Shown piece after piece: positions 1 through 11,164 of a DNA stretch of 36,506 nucleotides. Origin of the DNA: Candidatus Pullichristensenella stercorigallinarum (GTDB taxonomy: Bacteria > Bacillota > Clostridia > Christensenellales > Aristaeellaceae); assembly GCA_018712945.1 (NCBI GenBank), contig DVFZ01000028.1:1-36506 (forward strand), read 5' to 3'. Numbering within the stretch: position 1 is the stretch's first letter; each line of letters starts with the position of its first letter. The position numbers were made by a program, and so were the translations under genes. Under the pieces are notes generated by a model that saw only the letters and a list, made by a program, of their open reading frames with translations, was not told the origin of the DNA and ran no database searches.

Positions 1-10
1 GCTTTTTCAT
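1..10 (-). CDS. Start of a truncated minus-strand gene
   Basis: Only the start codon and two lysine codons (Met-Lys-Lys) are inside the window. The call rests on the strong ribosome binding site AGGAGGTG, seven bases before an ATG on the minus strand. A TACAAT -10-like box lies at 33-38. Met-Lys-Lys would suit an exported protein, but no function can be assigned. Confidence 0.55.
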
Positions 11-263
11 ACTTTTCACACCTCCTGGCGTCATTGTACTCCTGATTTTTCGAAACTTCCACCAACCATGGCAAGCAAAAAATGTTACATTCGGTTGCGC
101 AAGCTTATATCTTTATTCGAGAATTATGGAATGACAGGCTGCCGCCTATCAAATTCTTGCGGTGTTCTATCGCATATGGGCATTCGCGCAGGGAATCTTA
201 TCCATCCCATTTCCTCTTCGCGCAAATAATATACAATTATTTTCAAAGAACCACGGAAGTTTA

Positions 264-292
264 TTGAATATTGAAAGAATTTATGGTATTGT
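264..292 (+). promoter_or_regulatory. Possible promoter of the small gene at 348
   Basis: TTGAAT and TATTGT are separated by 17 bases, about 55 bases before the GTG start. The -10 box is poor, and an overlapping TATATAA is also possible. The rest of 11-347 is AT-rich and shows no convincing gene. Confidence 0.35.
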
Positions 293-347
293 ATATAAGA
301 AGGACGTGCGCACGGCCTGCAACTCTACACCAAAGGAGGGTTTCACG

Positions 348-695
348 GTGAAAACAAAGGACAAACCCCTGTGTGTATTGTGCAGGGGTCGGGTTGGTGC
401 TGAATTCGGCTCGCAATTGCTGGGCAGGTTGCACCAGGAGGCATCCGCATGCGCAGTTCAGACCAATGATGGCGAAATCTCTCTGCTCATTTTTGATACA
501 TACGCCCCCTCGCAGGGCCTCTTTCGCCAGGACTGGCCGGAAGGCGCGCGCGTGGTGCTTTACAGCAACCACCCGACGGGAAATATGGAACCGAGCGACG
601 ACGATTTGCGCAACCTTGCCTCCATGCCAGAGGGAACGGAATTGTCCATCATTTGCGGACGGCGTTGCGTAAAATGGAATGGCGGACAGAAATAA
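348..695 (+). CDS. Hypothetical protein, 115 aa
   Basis: I do not recognise this protein. The GTG at 348 is chosen because AAAGGAGG stands directly upstream at good distance; the open frame continues upstream to 162 without any such site. There is no signal peptide or membrane segment. Four cysteines (two near the N-terminus in a Cys-x-x-Cys pattern, one near residue 35, one near the C-terminus) could bind metal or form a redox pair, but this is inference. The gene is monocistronic, convergent with the tsaC operon, with a strong hairpin in the 130-bp gap between them. Confidence 0.6.
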   Translation: MKTKDKPLCVLCRGRVGAEFGSQLLGRLHQEASACAVQTNDGEISLLIFDTYAPSQGLFRQDWPEGARVVLYSNHPTGNMEPSDDDLRNLASMPEGTELSIICGRRCVKWNGGQK

Positions 696-749
696 ACCGC
701 GCTCAAAATTGCCTTTCGGTGTGCGCGGAGCGAGCATCTCAATAGAAGC

Positions 750-775
750 ATGCCGGCGAGGACTCTCGCCGGCAT
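750..775. terminator. Perfect hairpin between convergent genes
   Basis: Arms ATGCCGGCGAG and CTCGCCGGCAT form a perfect 11-bp stem around a 4-base loop, between the stops of the gene at 348 and of tsaC. Neither side has a U-tract, so it could be a weak bidirectional terminator or an mRNA end-stabilising hairpin. Confidence 0.5.
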
Positions 776-826
776 AACGGGACGCAACGGTTCCCCGCGC
801 CCCATTTTCATCAATCCAAACGCTGC

Positions 827-1840
827 CTATTCCACCACCCGGAAGGCGGCGGCGCGAAACAGGCGGTTCATCACCGCCAGCCCCACACCGACGGGTTCCA
901 CACCTTCACACAGGATAACGTCCGCCCCCAGACGGTCAGCCTCGCGCAGGGCATGAAACAGGTTCGCGGCCATACTTTCCGCATCCGAGCCCAGAGAAAT
1001 GCAGCGCCGCTTGCCATAGAAGGGTAAATTCCCCTCCAGCGCCAGAATCAGGGCATTGGGGGTCGCGTCATAGCGGCGGATGATGTTTTTAACAGTGTTT
1101 TCGCCGCAAAACACCGTTACTTCGCCCCGAGGCGCGTAGTGCTTGTACTTCATGCCCGGAGATCGCGGCCTTTCCCCCTCGCCAAGGGGATTGAGCACCG
1201 CGTGGTCGATCTCACAAGCGCTTGCCACGGCCTCAATCTGCGCGCGGGTAATCCCGCCAGGGCGCAAAACGCGCGGCGCCTCGCCGCTTAAATCTACCAC
1301 CGTGGATTCCACACCCACGCGGCACGGCCCGCCATCCAGAATCATGGGCACGCGGCCATCCATATCCTCCAGCACGTCTGCCGCCGTAGTGGGGCTGGGG
1401 CGGCCGGAACGGTTGGCGCTGGGCGCGGCCACAGGCACGCCCGCGGCGCGGATCAGCGCCTGCGCTACCGGATGCGAGGGCATGCGGATCGCCACGGTGT
1501 CCAGCCCTGCGGTTACCCGCGCGGGCACGGCGGCACTTTTGGGAAAAATCAGCGTTAGCGGTCCCGGCCAGAAGGCGTCCATCAGGGCGCGGGCGTGCGG
1601 GTCGGGTTCGGAGGCAATCAGGGGCGCAAGGCCGTCCGCATCCGCGATATGCACAATCAGAGGGTTATCGCCCGGACGCCCCTTGGCGGCAAATATTTTT
1701 TCCACGGCGGCCTCGTCCATGGCGTTTGCCCCCAGACCATAGACAGTTTCCGTGGGAAAGCCCACCACTTCGCCGCTGCGCAAAAGTTCGCCCGCGCGCG
1801 CAAGCGCCTCGGGCGTGGGGAAAAGAAGTTCCGTTTTCAT
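827..1840 (-). CDS. tsaC: L-threonylcarbamoyladenylate synthase (Sua5/YwlC type)
   Basis: This cytoplasmic enzyme makes threonylcarbamoyl-AMP from threonine, bicarbonate and ATP, the first step of the t6A37 modification of ANN-decoding tRNAs. The protein has 337 residues: a YrdC domain in roughly the first 200 ([10 protein letters not shown] near residue 28, [13 protein letters not shown] near 53, [13 protein letters not shown] near 140) and a C-terminal Sua5 domain, so it is the long Sua5-like form. Its ATG overlaps the prfA stop by 4 bp, with GGAG eight bases upstream, so it is the last gene of the rpmE-prmC-prfA-tsaC operon. Confidence 0.95.
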   Translation of the reverse strand: MKTELLFPTPEALARAGELLRSGEVVGFPTETVYGLGANAMDEAAVEKIFAAKGRPGDNPLIVHIADADGLAPLIASEPDPHARALMDAFWPGPLTLIFPKSAAVPARVTAGLDTVAIRMPSHPVAQALIRAAGVPVAAPSANRSGRPSPTTAADVLEDMDGRVPMILDGGPCRVGVESTVVDLSGEAPRVLRPGGITRAQIEAVASACEIDHAVLNPLGEGERPRSPGMKYKHYAPRGEVTVFCGENTVKNIIRRYDATPNALILALEGNLPFYGKRRCISLGSDAESMAANLFHALREADRLGADVILCEGVEPVGVGLAVMNRLFRAAAFRVVE

Positions 1841-2925
1841 TGCTGTTTCTCCATCAGCGCCGTCTGTTCGGCCAGCGTCAGCGCCGTAATGATCTCATCC
1901 AGGTCGCCTTCGAGCACCTCGTTCAGCCGGTAGAGCGTCAGGCCGATGCGATGGTCGGTGACGCGGCCCTGCGGGAAGTTGTATGTGCGTATGCGCTCGG
2001 AACGGTCGCCCGTGCCCACTTGCAGGCGGCGGCGGTCGGCATATTCGCCCTCCTGCTTTTCGCGTTCCATTTCATACAGGCGCGATTTGAGCACGCGCAT
2101 GGCCTTTTCGCGGTTTTGAATCTGAGAGCGCTGATCCTGCGAAGTCACCACCAATCCCGTGGGAATGTGGGTAATGCGCACGGCGGAGTCTGTGCGGTTG
2201 ACGTGCTGTCCGCCAGCGCCGGAGGCACGATAGGTGTCGATGCGCAGGTCGGCGGGGTTGATCTCCAATTCCACATCCTCCGCCTCCGGCAGCACCGCGA
2301 CGGTAGCCGTGGATGTGTGAATGCGGCCCGAGCTTTCGGTGACGGGCACGCGCTGTACGCGATGCACGCCGCTTTCAAATTTCAGCTTTTCGAATACGTT
2401 TTTGCCCGAAATCAGGGCCACGCTTTCCTTGATGCCGCCCAGCTCGGTGGAACCATCCTCAATCAGTTCCCACTTCCAGCCCTGCCGGTCGGCGTAATGC
2501 TGGTACATGCGCAAAAGCTCCGCGCCAAACAGGCCGGCCTCGTCGCCGCCCGCTCCGGCACGCACTTCCAGCACCGCGTTTTTGCGATCGTCAGGGTCCT
2601 TGGGCAGCAGGGCAATGCGGGCATTGTGCAAAGCCTCGCGCAGCTCTGGTTCCAGCGTTTCCAGCTCCTCGCGCGCCATATCCGCCAGATCCGGGTCGCC
2701 AAGCAACTCGTGCGCCTCGTCAATCTGCTCTGCCAAAGCCCGGCAATTTTTGGCGATTTCGTTCAGCTCGGTCAAGTCGCTGTGCTCGCGCATGAGTTTG
2801 GCAAAGAGCTGCGTATCGGCAATGACTTCCGGCAGGGTAATGCGGATGGACAATTCCTCATAGCGCGCCTCAATGCTCTCCAACTGCGCCAATATGCGCG
2901 CCTGTTCGGCATGATTTCTTTCCAT
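1837..2925 (-). CDS. prfA: Peptide chain release factor 1
   Basis: RF1 recognises UAA and UAG at the ribosome and triggers peptide release. The GGQ motif lies in a [15 protein letters not shown] context, and the codon-recognition tripeptide is PVT (the RF1 type PxT, not the SPF of RF2). The length of about 362 aa is normal. I place the start at the ATG at 2925, with GGGAG about 11 bases upstream; the GTG at 2937 overlaps the prmC stop but has no spaced binding site. The modifying enzyme gene prmC lies directly upstream and tsaC overlaps downstream by 4 bp. Confidence 0.97.
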   Translation of the reverse strand: MERNHAEQARILAQLESIEARYEELSIRITLPEVIADTQLFAKLMREHSDLTELNEIAKNCRALAEQIDEAHELLGDPDLADMAREELETLEPELREALHNARIALLPKDPDDRKNAVLEVRAGAGGDEAGLFGAELLRMYQHYADRQGWKWELIEDGSTELGGIKESVALISGKNVFEKLKFESGVHRVQRVPVTESSGRIHTSTATVAVLPEAEDVELEINPADLRIDTYRASGAGGQHVNRTDSAVRITHIPTGLVVTSQDQRSQIQNREKAMRVLKSRLYEMEREKQEGEYADRRRLQVGTGDRSERIRTYNFPQGRVTDHRIGLTLYRLNEVLEGDLDEIITALTLAEQTALMEKQQ

Positions 2926-2933
2926 AAATAGAT

Positions 2934-3719
2934 TCACTCCCGTATTGCGATAACGCGGTCGTGGCCGCCCAAATCGCGCAGCACGCTGCCGCCGCCAAAC
3001 AGCGCCTGGACGCTGCCGGCCTCGTCCCAGCCGGTCTCCAGCATCAGGCTTCCGCCAGTGGCAAGGTAGTTTTTGTACTCCCCGGCAATGCGGCGATAAA
3101 AATCCAGCCCGTCGGCGCCGCCATCAAGCGCCAGGCGCGGCTCCTTTTGCACGTCGGCCTGAAGGGCATCCAACTCCCCTGTGCGGATATAGGGAGGATT
3201 GCAGGCGATCAAATCAAATTTCTGTCCCCGCACGGGCGCGAACAGGTCGCCGCAAACAACCTCCGCTTTTACATCCAAGCGGCGGCGGTTTTCCGCCATC
3301 ACCGCGCAGGCGCCGGCGCTTATATCGACCAGCGTCACGCGCGCATCGGGGCACAGCTTTGCCAGGCTCAGCCCAATCGCGCCGCTGCCCGCGCACAAAT
3401 CCAACACGCGGGGCGCTTCCCTGCCGCGCAGAAAATCCAGCGCCGCCTCACACAGCGTTTCGGTATCCTGCCGGGGGATGAGCACGCGCGCGTCCACGTA
3501 AAACTCCAGTCCCATAAACCAAGCGCTTTCCAGTACATACTGCACCGGCTCGCCCGCCAGACGGCGCTCGAGCAGCGCTTCCAACCGCGTCTGCTCCGCC
3601 GGGTCAAGCTCCCGCAGGGAATCCCCCCAGCACAAAAGCCTCGCGTCCGCCGCGGGGTCGGGACTCCCGGCGGCTTCCAGCCTGCGCGCCGCCTTGGCGC
3701 GCCATGTTATTGCCAGCAT
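2934..3719 (-). CDS. prmC: Release factor glutamine N5-methyltransferase
   Basis: The enzyme transfers a methyl group from S-adenosylmethionine to the glutamine of the GGQ loop of release factors. In its 261 residues there is an N-terminal helical substrate domain, the SAM-binding motif [16 protein letters not shown], and the signature NPPY (in IACNPPYI) that holds the glutamine amide. The start ATG has GGAG a few bases upstream. It precedes its substrate gene prfA, a conserved arrangement. No separate strong promoter is visible in the 63-bp gap to rpmE, so it may depend on readthrough of the terminator there. Confidence 0.95.
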   Translation of the reverse strand: MLAITWRAKAARRLEAAGSPDPAADARLLCWGDSLRELDPAEQTRLEALLERRLAGEPVQYVLESAWFMGLEFYVDARVLIPRQDTETLCEAALDFLRGREAPRVLDLCAGSGAIGLSLAKLCPDARVTLVDISAGACAVMAENRRRLDVKAEVVCGDLFAPVRGQKFDLIACNPPYIRTGELDALQADVQKEPRLALDGGADGLDFYRRIAGEYKNYLATGGSLMLETGWDEAGSVQALFGGGSVLRDLGGHDRVIAIRE

Positions 3720-3738
3720 AACTTCTCCAAAGCATAGG

Positions 3739-3776
3739 AAAACGCCGGAGGAGGATAAACCTCTCCCGGCGCTTTT
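3739..3776 (-). terminator. Hairpin terminator between rpmE and prmC
   Basis: A GC-rich stem (CGCCGG...CCGGCG, extended by AGG/CCT with two internal mismatches) surrounds an ATAAA-type loop and is followed by four T on both strands. It probably partially terminates rpmE transcription ahead of prmC. Confidence 0.55.
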
Positions 3777-3782
3777 GAATGG

Positions 3783-3980
3783 CTACATTCCGTAACGCTT
3801 CTTGAAGCGGTCTACACGTCCGCCGCTGTCAACCAGCTTCTGCTTTCCGGTATAGAACGGATGGCACTTGGAGCAGATATCCACGCGCAATTCCTTCTTC
3901 ACGGAACCCGTTTCAAACGTTTCGCCGCAAACGCAGCGAACGACTGCCTTGCCGTAATTCGGATGGATTTTTTCCTTCAT
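3783..3980 (-). CDS. rpmE: 50S ribosomal protein L31
   Basis: A 65-residue L31 of the zinc-binding (C+) type: Cys16 and Cys18 in RCVCGE and Cys37 and Cys40 in CSKC form the metal site. The start [10 protein letters not shown] is typical, and the ATG has AGAGGTG eight bases upstream. The open frame runs further upstream, but that part (to 4148) contains the promoter and is not coding. It is the first gene of the rpmE-prmC-prfA-tsaC group. Confidence 0.97.
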   Translation of the reverse strand: MKEKIHPNYGKAVVRCVCGETFETGSVKKELRVDICSKCHPFYTGKQKLVDSGGRVDRFKKRYGM

Positions 3981-4052
3981 GGTTTTCACCTCTTTGTCAC
4001 CGGACTGTCGGCTCTCCGGCGGAACCGGCATCCGCGTGGTCATGCAACAGAT

Positions 4053-4081
4053 ATTATAGCACAAGAAGGGAGCGCCTTCAA
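4053..4081 (-). promoter_or_regulatory. Promoter of the rpmE operon
   Basis: On the minus strand TTGAAG and a perfect TATAAT are 17 bases apart, about 75 bases before the rpmE start. This is a clear housekeeping sigma-A type promoter. Confidence 0.8.
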
Positions 4082-4180
4082 GGGGTTTCGGGAATTTTAC
4101 ACGAAATGTACGGCAAACACGCGGCGTCTCTCGCAGTAATCCCTTCAATCCATGGTCAAGTAGACGCTTGCGCAGGTGTG

Positions 4181-4381
4181 CTAAAGAATTGCCGCAATTA
4201 TCGCGCGAAAGCTGTCCCCATCGTCACCATCAAACCAGGGAATGATACCTTTGGCAAGCAAAGCCCTCCGCATGTTCATCGCGCCGCGCAAAGGATACTT
4301 CTTATCCGCGAGATCGCCGTTGTGCGTGAAGCCACAGCCGTCCCCGGCCTTTGGGCGGCAAGGCCAATCGCTTATCCACAC
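4181..4381 (-). pseudogene. Possible remnant of a class II glutamine amidotransferase
   Basis: The minus strand of the 4149-4531 gap has an open stretch of 66 codons whose translation contains GFTHNGDL, then Leu-Arg, then ALLAKG and DDGDSF. This resembles the order HNGxL, LRxxLxxxG, TDxE seen in class II (Ntn-type) glutamine amidotransferase domains such as those of PurF. No catalytic N-terminal cysteine and no good ribosome binding site are visible. It may be a decayed fragment or a chance frame. Nothing else is evident in the gap between the rpmE promoter and the gene at 4532. Confidence 0.25.
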
Positions 4382-4531
4382 AGCTTTCTCCCGTTTCAGC
4401 GCCGTATTCGCTTGCCGTGCTGCAAAAACGCGGCTCCACGGGCGCGCAGCGGTACGCCCGCGTTCTTATACGGCCGCCACATCGCATATCCAACGCCTTT
4501 GCCGCGTATTTTCCCCGGAGGGGGTGAGGCC

Positions 4532-5677
4532 ATGCGCCGGGCGGTTTCGATTCTGTGTGTGCTGCTTGTGATCCCGCTGTTGCTTTTGTTTCTGCACATC
4601 CATGCCGCGCTTCCCAACGACACCGCGCCGCTGGTGCAGGAAAAATATGCTTCATGGAGCGGCGTCTTGCGGCTGTGGGTATATGAGGGCTGGGAAGCCA
4701 ACGCCATCACCTGGCTCAACCGCGCCATTTCCTCTTTTGAGAAGGCGTACAGCGGCGTATATATCCAGGCGCGCAAGGTGGATGCGGAAGCGTTGCGCAG
4801 CTTTTGCACCAGCGGCGTCAATCCGCCAGACATGATTCTCTTCCCTCCGGGACTTCTGGAAAACGCCGGCGGTCTCGCGCCGCTGGACGAGCCGCCGGCA
4901 CTGCGCGAAGGGCTGGCCGCGTGCGGCGGGGGCTATGCCGTACCGGTCCTGATGGGCGGCTATGCCTGGGCCTATGACCGTCAGGCGCTGGACAGCCCGC
5001 CGCAGGAGGCGGACGACGCCACGCTTGCCTGCGCGCCTGCCGGGGAGTATTCCAGCCTGCCCGCCGCGCTGATGCTCCTTTTGACCGGCGAACAGGGCGC
5101 GGAAATCGAGCTGGAGGCGCCCGGCCTTGACCTCGGCCTACCCGTGAGCGTGGATCGCGATGAAGCGCAGCCCTCTACCCTACCCGCGCTTTCAGAAGAT
5201 GCCTACGCCGCCTTCACGCGCGGCGAGGTAGACGCCCTACCCGTTTCGCAGGCCCAGATCCGCCGCCTGAAGGCGCTTTCGGAAGCGGGACGGGGGCCGG
5301 ACTGGACAGCCGCCGCCACGGGCGAGGCCATGCTTGCCGACCAGCTATTGCTGCTGGGCATCGTGGATTGGCCGCGAGACGATCTGGAGGCGCGCCAGGA
5401 GCTTTGCCGCGCCTTCCTTGCGCACCTGTTGAGCGTCGAGACGCAGACGTCCCTGACGGTTGCAGGCGCGCTGCCCGTGCTGGAAGGGTTGACCATTTAC
5501 GCCGGGGAAAGCGGGTACGAAGCGCTGGAGGCGGCCGCCAGTTTGCCGCTTCTCGTGCCGCCTGTATTTGGCACAAGCGGCCGCGAAACGCTCGACGCCG
5601 TTGCCGGGGCATTCTGGTCGGGGCAAATCAGCGCCTACGAGGGAATCGAGCGCCTGCGCGCCGCCTTTGCCCGATAG
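4532..5677 (+). CDS. Exported solute-binding-like protein
   Basis: The 381-residue protein begins with a positively charged segment and a hydrophobic stretch (RRAVSILCVLLVIPLLLLFL), a signal peptide or membrane anchor without a clear lipobox cysteine. The rest resembles extracellular solute-binding proteins of ABC importers (family 1): early LRLWVYEGWEANAITWLNRAISSFEKAY, then PPDMILFPPG, and a GGYAVPVLMGGYAWAYD segment of the type that lines the ligand cleft. The ATG at 4532 follows GGAGGGGGTGAGG; the open frame upstream of it is not convincing. No permease or ATPase gene is adjacent, so it may be an orphan receptor. Ligand unknown. Confidence 0.7.
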   Translation: MRRAVSILCVLLVIPLLLLFLHIHAALPNDTAPLVQEKYASWSGVLRLWVYEGWEANAITWLNRAISSFEKAYSGVYIQARKVDAEALRSFCTSGVNPPDMILFPPGLLENAGGLAPLDEPPALREGLAACGGGYAVPVLMGGYAWAYDRQALDSPPQEADDATLACAPAGEYSSLPAALMLLLTGEQGAEIELEAPGLDLGLPVSVDRDEAQPSTLPALSEDAYAAFTRGEVDALPVSQAQIRRLKALSEAGRGPDWTAAATGEAMLADQLLLLGIVDWPRDDLEARQELCRAFLAHLLSVETQTSLTVAGALPVLEGLTIYAGESGYEALEAAASLPLLVPPVFGTSGRETLDAVAGAFWSGQISAYEGIERLRAAFAR

Positions 5678-5743
5678 CGCAGGGCAAGTGTACGCTGCTG
5701 GGCAAACCCCTTCAGCGCCTTGATTGACGGAACGCCCGCGCGT

Positions 5744-5932
5744 CTAAGGAGAAATTGCAAGCCCGAAACCGGCAGAATTGAAACGTGAGATGATTTTGTC
5801 CATTCGCATGAATGCCTCGAGCGCTTTGTGGTCTGATGGATATTCATACCCCTATTCCGCGGCCTGGTGGCTCTGCATGAGGAGAAAGCGCACCGGAAAC
5901 CATGCGGCGTGCACTTCGCGCAAAACGGCCAT
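5744..5932 (-). pseudogene. Decayed gene fragment with in-frame TAG
   Basis: Within the 341-bp gap between the gene at 4532 and hppA, one minus-strand frame reads like real protein on both sides of a TAG codon at 5852-5854. Before it the translation is MAVLREVHAAWFPVRFLL then MQSHQAAE; after it comes GYEYPSDHKALEAFMRMDK and further residues up to a stop at 5744. Upstream the frame is closed by a TGA. I do not recognise the family. A single-base change of TAG would restore at least 62 codons, so a remnant is more likely than chance, but this is inference. Confidence 0.35.
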
Positions 5933-5962
5933 GGAACCGCCGGAGTTTTCCAGTCATCGCAT

Positions 5963-6003
5963 TCGCCAAAAACAAGGAGAGACCGGCGCATGCCAGTCTC
6001 TCC
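5963..6003 (-). terminator. Rho-independent terminator of hppA
   Basis: On the minus strand GGAGAGAC and GTCTCTCC, extended by two GC pairs past one mismatch, form a hairpin. It is followed by TTGTTTTTGG and starts 15 bases after the hppA stop. Confidence 0.8.
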
Positions 6004-6018
6004 AGAGCTTGGTTCTTT

Positions 6019-8079
<2,061 letters not shown>

Positions 8080-8162
8080 TGCGCATCCCCCTTGTCTTGT
8101 AATATCGGAAGCGGTTTTTACGCCCGCGGGGCCGCCTGCAAGCGCAACTGCCACCAATTACT

Positions 8163-8191
8163 ATTATATAACAAAAAGCCGTCGATGTCAT
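8163..8191 (-). promoter_or_regulatory. Promoter of hppA
   Basis: ATGACA and a perfect TATAAT are 17 bases apart on the minus strand, leaving a leader of roughly 80 bases before the hppA start. The remaining AT-rich DNA up to the vanZ stop at 8315 shows no gene. Confidence 0.7.
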
Positions 8192-8314
8192 CTAAAATTT
8201 GCAGAAAAAATTTTGTAGGCATCCAATCAAACGTTAAAAATATATTTGATTTTCATGGCAAAATTTCTTCCGAAATCGCCCTTTTTCCCTCATAAACAGC
8301 GCTTTTTTAGTTGC

Positions 8315-8812
8315 TTATAGATTCTTCAGAAGTAAAATGGAAATAAAAACGCTCAAAATAACCGCTCCAGCCAGGCAAAGAATGTTTATTGTTTTCACCC
8401 AGCGGCGCGCGCATATTTTTTCAAGAACTGCGGCAACCGCAAGGCCGGCCAGTCCACCTGCGGTATTTGAAAGCACATCTGTAATATCGCTGGCCCCAAT
8501 GGCAAAAACGTACTGTGCCGCCTCAAACAAAAGGCTGGCGGCAACGATGGGAACAAGCTGCATGGCCAGCGGCTTTTTTTGCAAAAGCACCCGCATGAAG
8601 ATGCCGAAGGGCACAAACGCCAGCGCGTTCTGGATAATTTCACCAAGGTTCATCCGCCCGTTCACCACAAGAGAAGCCCCGAAGGGGATCAGGTTGATGC
8701 CCTGAAGGTGCGGCAAGTCGCGCCAGGAAAACTGCATTTTAAAGAGGATAATCCAGGTCAGGGCAAGGAAGTAAAACGCAAACAGGCCGGCAGTCAGTTT
8801 TTTTGATTTCAT
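8315..8812 (-). CDS. vanZ: VanZ family membrane protein
   Basis: The 165-residue protein has four to five hydrophobic helices and the VanZ pattern: NLIPFG after the first helix, NALAFVPFG near residue 63, and ASDITDVLSNTAGG near 117, whose acidic and Asn residues are the conserved core. VanZ proteins reduce susceptibility to lipoglycopeptides such as teicoplanin by a mechanism that is not settled. The start ATG has AAAGGA nine bases upstream. It lies 25 bases after vanS on the same strand and is probably cotranscribed with vanRS, which supports a role in the resistance locus. Confidence 0.85.
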   Translation of the reverse strand: MKSKKLTAGLFAFYFLALTWIILFKMQFSWRDLPHLQGINLIPFGASLVVNGRMNLGEIIQNALAFVPFGIFMRVLLQKKPLAMQLVPIVAASLLFEAAQYVFAIGASDITDVLSNTAGGLAGLAVAAVLEKICARRWVKTINILCLAGAVILSVFISILLLKNL

Positions 8813-8837
8813 TCTGCTTTATCCTTTCCGGGCCGTG

Positions 8838-9941
8838 CTACTGCGGCAGGCGCACGGTGAATACCGTGCCCTCTGCACCGCTTCGTACACCGATGGTCCC
8901 GCCATGGGCCTCTACGATCTCCTGGGCGATGGCCAGCCCCAGCCCCGCGCCGCCCGAGCGCGTGGAACGCGCCGCATCCAGCCGGTAGAACTTCTCAAAA
9001 ATGGCCTCCCGCTCCTTCTCGGGAATGGGGTCGCCCTGATTGGCGAAATTCAGCATAACCGCACCCTCCTCCGCGCGGACGGAGATATCAATCTGCGTGT
9101 TTTCGTAGCTGTATGCGGCGGCATTTTTAAGAATGTTGTTAAACACCCGCGCCAACTTGTCCGGGTCGCCGTAGAGTGTCAGCGCATCCTCACAGGAAAC
9201 GCTGATGCGCTTGCCCTGCGGAAGCAAAAGGGGATAAAATTCGTCGGCAAGCTGTTCCAGCATCAGGCGCAGGTGAATGCGCTTTTTGTTTACGACGATC
9301 TCCTGCATGTCAAACCGCACGATTTCAAACAACTCGCCAATGAGTTGCTCCAACCGGTATGCCTTATCCAGCGCCACGCCGGTATAGCGGGCGCGCTGCT
9401 CGGCGGGAAGATCCGGGGCTTCAGATAATAAGCTCAGATAGGCAATGACCGAGGCCAGCGGGGTCTTGAGATCATGGGCCAGATAGGTGACCAGGTCGCT
9501 CTTGCGGCGCATTTCCGCTTCGGCCAGCCGCCGGGCGCGCTCAGCCTCCAGCTTCATGGCGGTAAGCGGAGCTTCAAGGGCGGCGTATTCTGCGCTCAGG
9601 CGCGGCAAATCGTCGTCCCCGGCGGCCACGGCAAGCTTGCGGGTGTAGTCCGCGAGGGCGTTGATTTGCCGTTCCTTCTGCCGCCGCGCCGCGGAACGCG
9701 CGCTGAGCACGCCCACCGTGGTCAAGAGCAGGCAAACAAAAAGCACAAGCACCATGCCGGCGGCATAGACGCGCCGCCAATCCACCCCGCCCCACTGCGA
9801 AGAAAGAAAGCCCGACAGCCATTCCCGCAGCAGGCCGTTGAAGCCATAGTCCAGCACGAAAGCGACGACCACGGCGAGGAAAAACAGGCCAATCGTGGAA
9901 AGGAACCAGATCAGCCCATAATGGGTCTTGTTACGCTTCAA
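8838..9941 (-). CDS. vanS: VanS-type sensor histidine kinase
   Basis: Membrane sensor of 367 residues: two membrane helices (about 11-31 and 59-79) with a short extracellular loop, no clear HAMP, a long linker, the HisKA box LAHDLKTPLAS with His156, an N box FNNILKNAAAYS and a complete ATP lid ending in GGAGLGLAIAQEIVEAHGG. It should phosphorylate the overlapping regulator in response to glycopeptides or cell wall stress. The start is a TTG at 9941 that overlaps the end of vanR by 11 bp, with GGGA upstream. VanS identity is inferred from its place in the van locus and the overall kinase type. Confidence 0.9.
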   Translation of the reverse strand: MKRNKTHYGLIWFLSTIGLFFLAVVVAFVLDYGFNGLLREWLSGFLSSQWGGVDWRRVYAAGMVLVLFVCLLLTTVGVLSARSAARRQKERQINALADYTRKLAVAAGDDDLPRLSAEYAALEAPLTAMKLEAERARRLAEAEMRRKSDLVTYLAHDLKTPLASVIAYLSLLSEAPDLPAEQRARYTGVALDKAYRLEQLIGELFEIVRFDMQEIVVNKKRIHLRLMLEQLADEFYPLLLPQGKRISVSCEDALTLYGDPDKLARVFNNILKNAAAYSYENTQIDISVRAEEGAVMLNFANQGDPIPEKEREAIFEKFYRLDAARSTRSGGAGLGLAIAQEIVEAHGGTIGVRSGAEGTVFTVRLPQ

Positions 9942-10629
9942 TTTTATATCCCACTCCCCATACGGTTTTGATATAGCGGGGGCGCTCAGGCGATTCTCCG
10001 AGCTTTTCCCGCAGGTGACGGATGTGTACCATAACGGTATTGCTGGAATTGGAGAGGTATTTCTCGCCCCAGACGCGCTCGAACAGGGCCTCAGCGGAAA
10101 TCACCTTGCCCGGGGTTTCACACAAAAGCCAGAGGATGGAAAACTCGGTGGGCGTGAGGGTGAGGGGCTTTTCATCGAGGGTGCAGACGTGTGTGTCGGC
10201 GTTGAGGACAAGGCCGCGCACGCAGACGACGTTTTCAGGGGCGGAATCGGGATGGGCGTTGTAGCGCGTGCAGCGGCGCAACTGCGCCTTGACGCGGGCG
10301 ACCAGTTCGAGGGGACGGAAGGGTTTGGTGACGTAATCGTCCGCGCCGAGGGTGAGGCCGTTGATCTTGTCGATTTCGGCCTCGCGGGCAGTGAGCATGA
10401 GGATGGGATAGGTATGCTTTTCACGGATGCGGCGGCATAGTTCGTAGCCGTCCACACCGGGAAGCATGACGTCCAGGATGGCCAGAGCGGGCGTTTCGCG
10501 CTGGATGTATGTAAGGGCATCCGACCCGTCGTAAAATACAGTTACATTGTAACCTTCATTCTGCAAATAGAGCGCCACCAGATCGGCGATTTCCCGTTCG
10601 TCGTCCACGACGAGTATATTTTCACGCAT
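9931..10629 (-). CDS. vanR: VanR-type OmpR-family response regulator
   Basis: A 232-residue regulator with a receiver domain (acidic pair VVDDE, phosphoacceptor Asp53 in LAILDVMLPG, switch Thr in LMLTARE, Lys in VTKPF) and a C-terminal winged helix (LTPTEFSILWLL, NTVMVHIRHLREKLG, YIKTVWGVGYK). It should activate the resistance promoters when phosphorylated by VanS. The ATG at 10629 is preferred over the GTG at 10644: it has GGTGAGA upstream and begins at the usual MRENILVVDD. The 0.5-kb gap upstream to vanX is filled by a composite palindromic element, so the promoter position is unclear. Confidence 0.92.
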   Translation of the reverse strand: MRENILVVDDEREIADLVALYLQNEGYNVTVFYDGSDALTYIQRETPALAILDVMLPGVDGYELCRRIREKHTYPILMLTAREAEIDKINGLTLGADDYVTKPFRPLELVARVKAQLRRCTRYNAHPDSAPENVVCVRGLVLNADTHVCTLDEKPLTLTPTEFSILWLLCETPGKVISAEALFERVWGEKYLSNSSNTVMVHIRHLREKLGESPERPRYIKTVWGVGYKIEA

Positions 10630-10690
10630 ATATCTCACCCGCACACAGTTTATACCGTTTGTGTTTCCCCGTCAACCCCACGAATCCGGC

Positions 10691-11113
10691 GCGGCAGCCA
10701 ATGGGATTCTCAAGGGATAAATCCCTTGAGCGGGTGCGGGCAGCGCCCGCCGTCACCCCGCCGCATGGCCATACTGCCCGGCTGGAAAGGCCGTGGAGCA
10801 TCCCGCCGCCCACGCGGTAGCCAACGGGATTCTCAAGGGATAAATCCCTTGAGCGGGTGCGGGCAGCGCCCGCCGTAGCCCCGCCGTATGGCCAAGCAGC
10901 CCGTCTGAAAAGGCCGTGGCGTACGCCTCGCCGCCCACCGAGGCGCGCCCGCCAGCCGGTTCATGACCGCACAACCTCCAAATGCGCTCCAAAAACCCGC
11001 CCAAAACCGGGCGCGCCTCCCCAAAGCGCCCCTTGCCCCACCGGGGCAAGGCAGCGTCGCCCCGCACCCCCGCAGCGTCCCCCGCCCCCGGCGGGGCAGC
11101 GTCGCCAAAACGA
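10691..11113 (+). repeat. Composite palindromic element E1, left of vanX
   Basis: This fills most of the 535-bp gap between vanR and vanX. From left to right it holds two tandem copies (10691-10813 and 10814-10936, period 123 bp) of a module with a perfect palindrome, arms CTCAAGGGAT / ATCCCTTGAG, then hairpin GCGGGC-AGC-GCCCGC and the core GCCGTAGCCCCGCCG (GTCACCCC in the first copy). Then follow GGCGCGCC-containing DNA and an end module with hairpins CCTTGCCCC-ACC-GGGGCAAGG (11031-11051) and CCCCGCC/GGCGGGG (11080-11096), separated by CAGCG. It is homologous to E2 in inverse orientation. I see no coding sequence here. Confidence 0.85.
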
Positions 11114-11164
11114 CACTCGCGCACACCCTCCGCCAAATACGAATCCCAACACCCCAGCGCTCCC

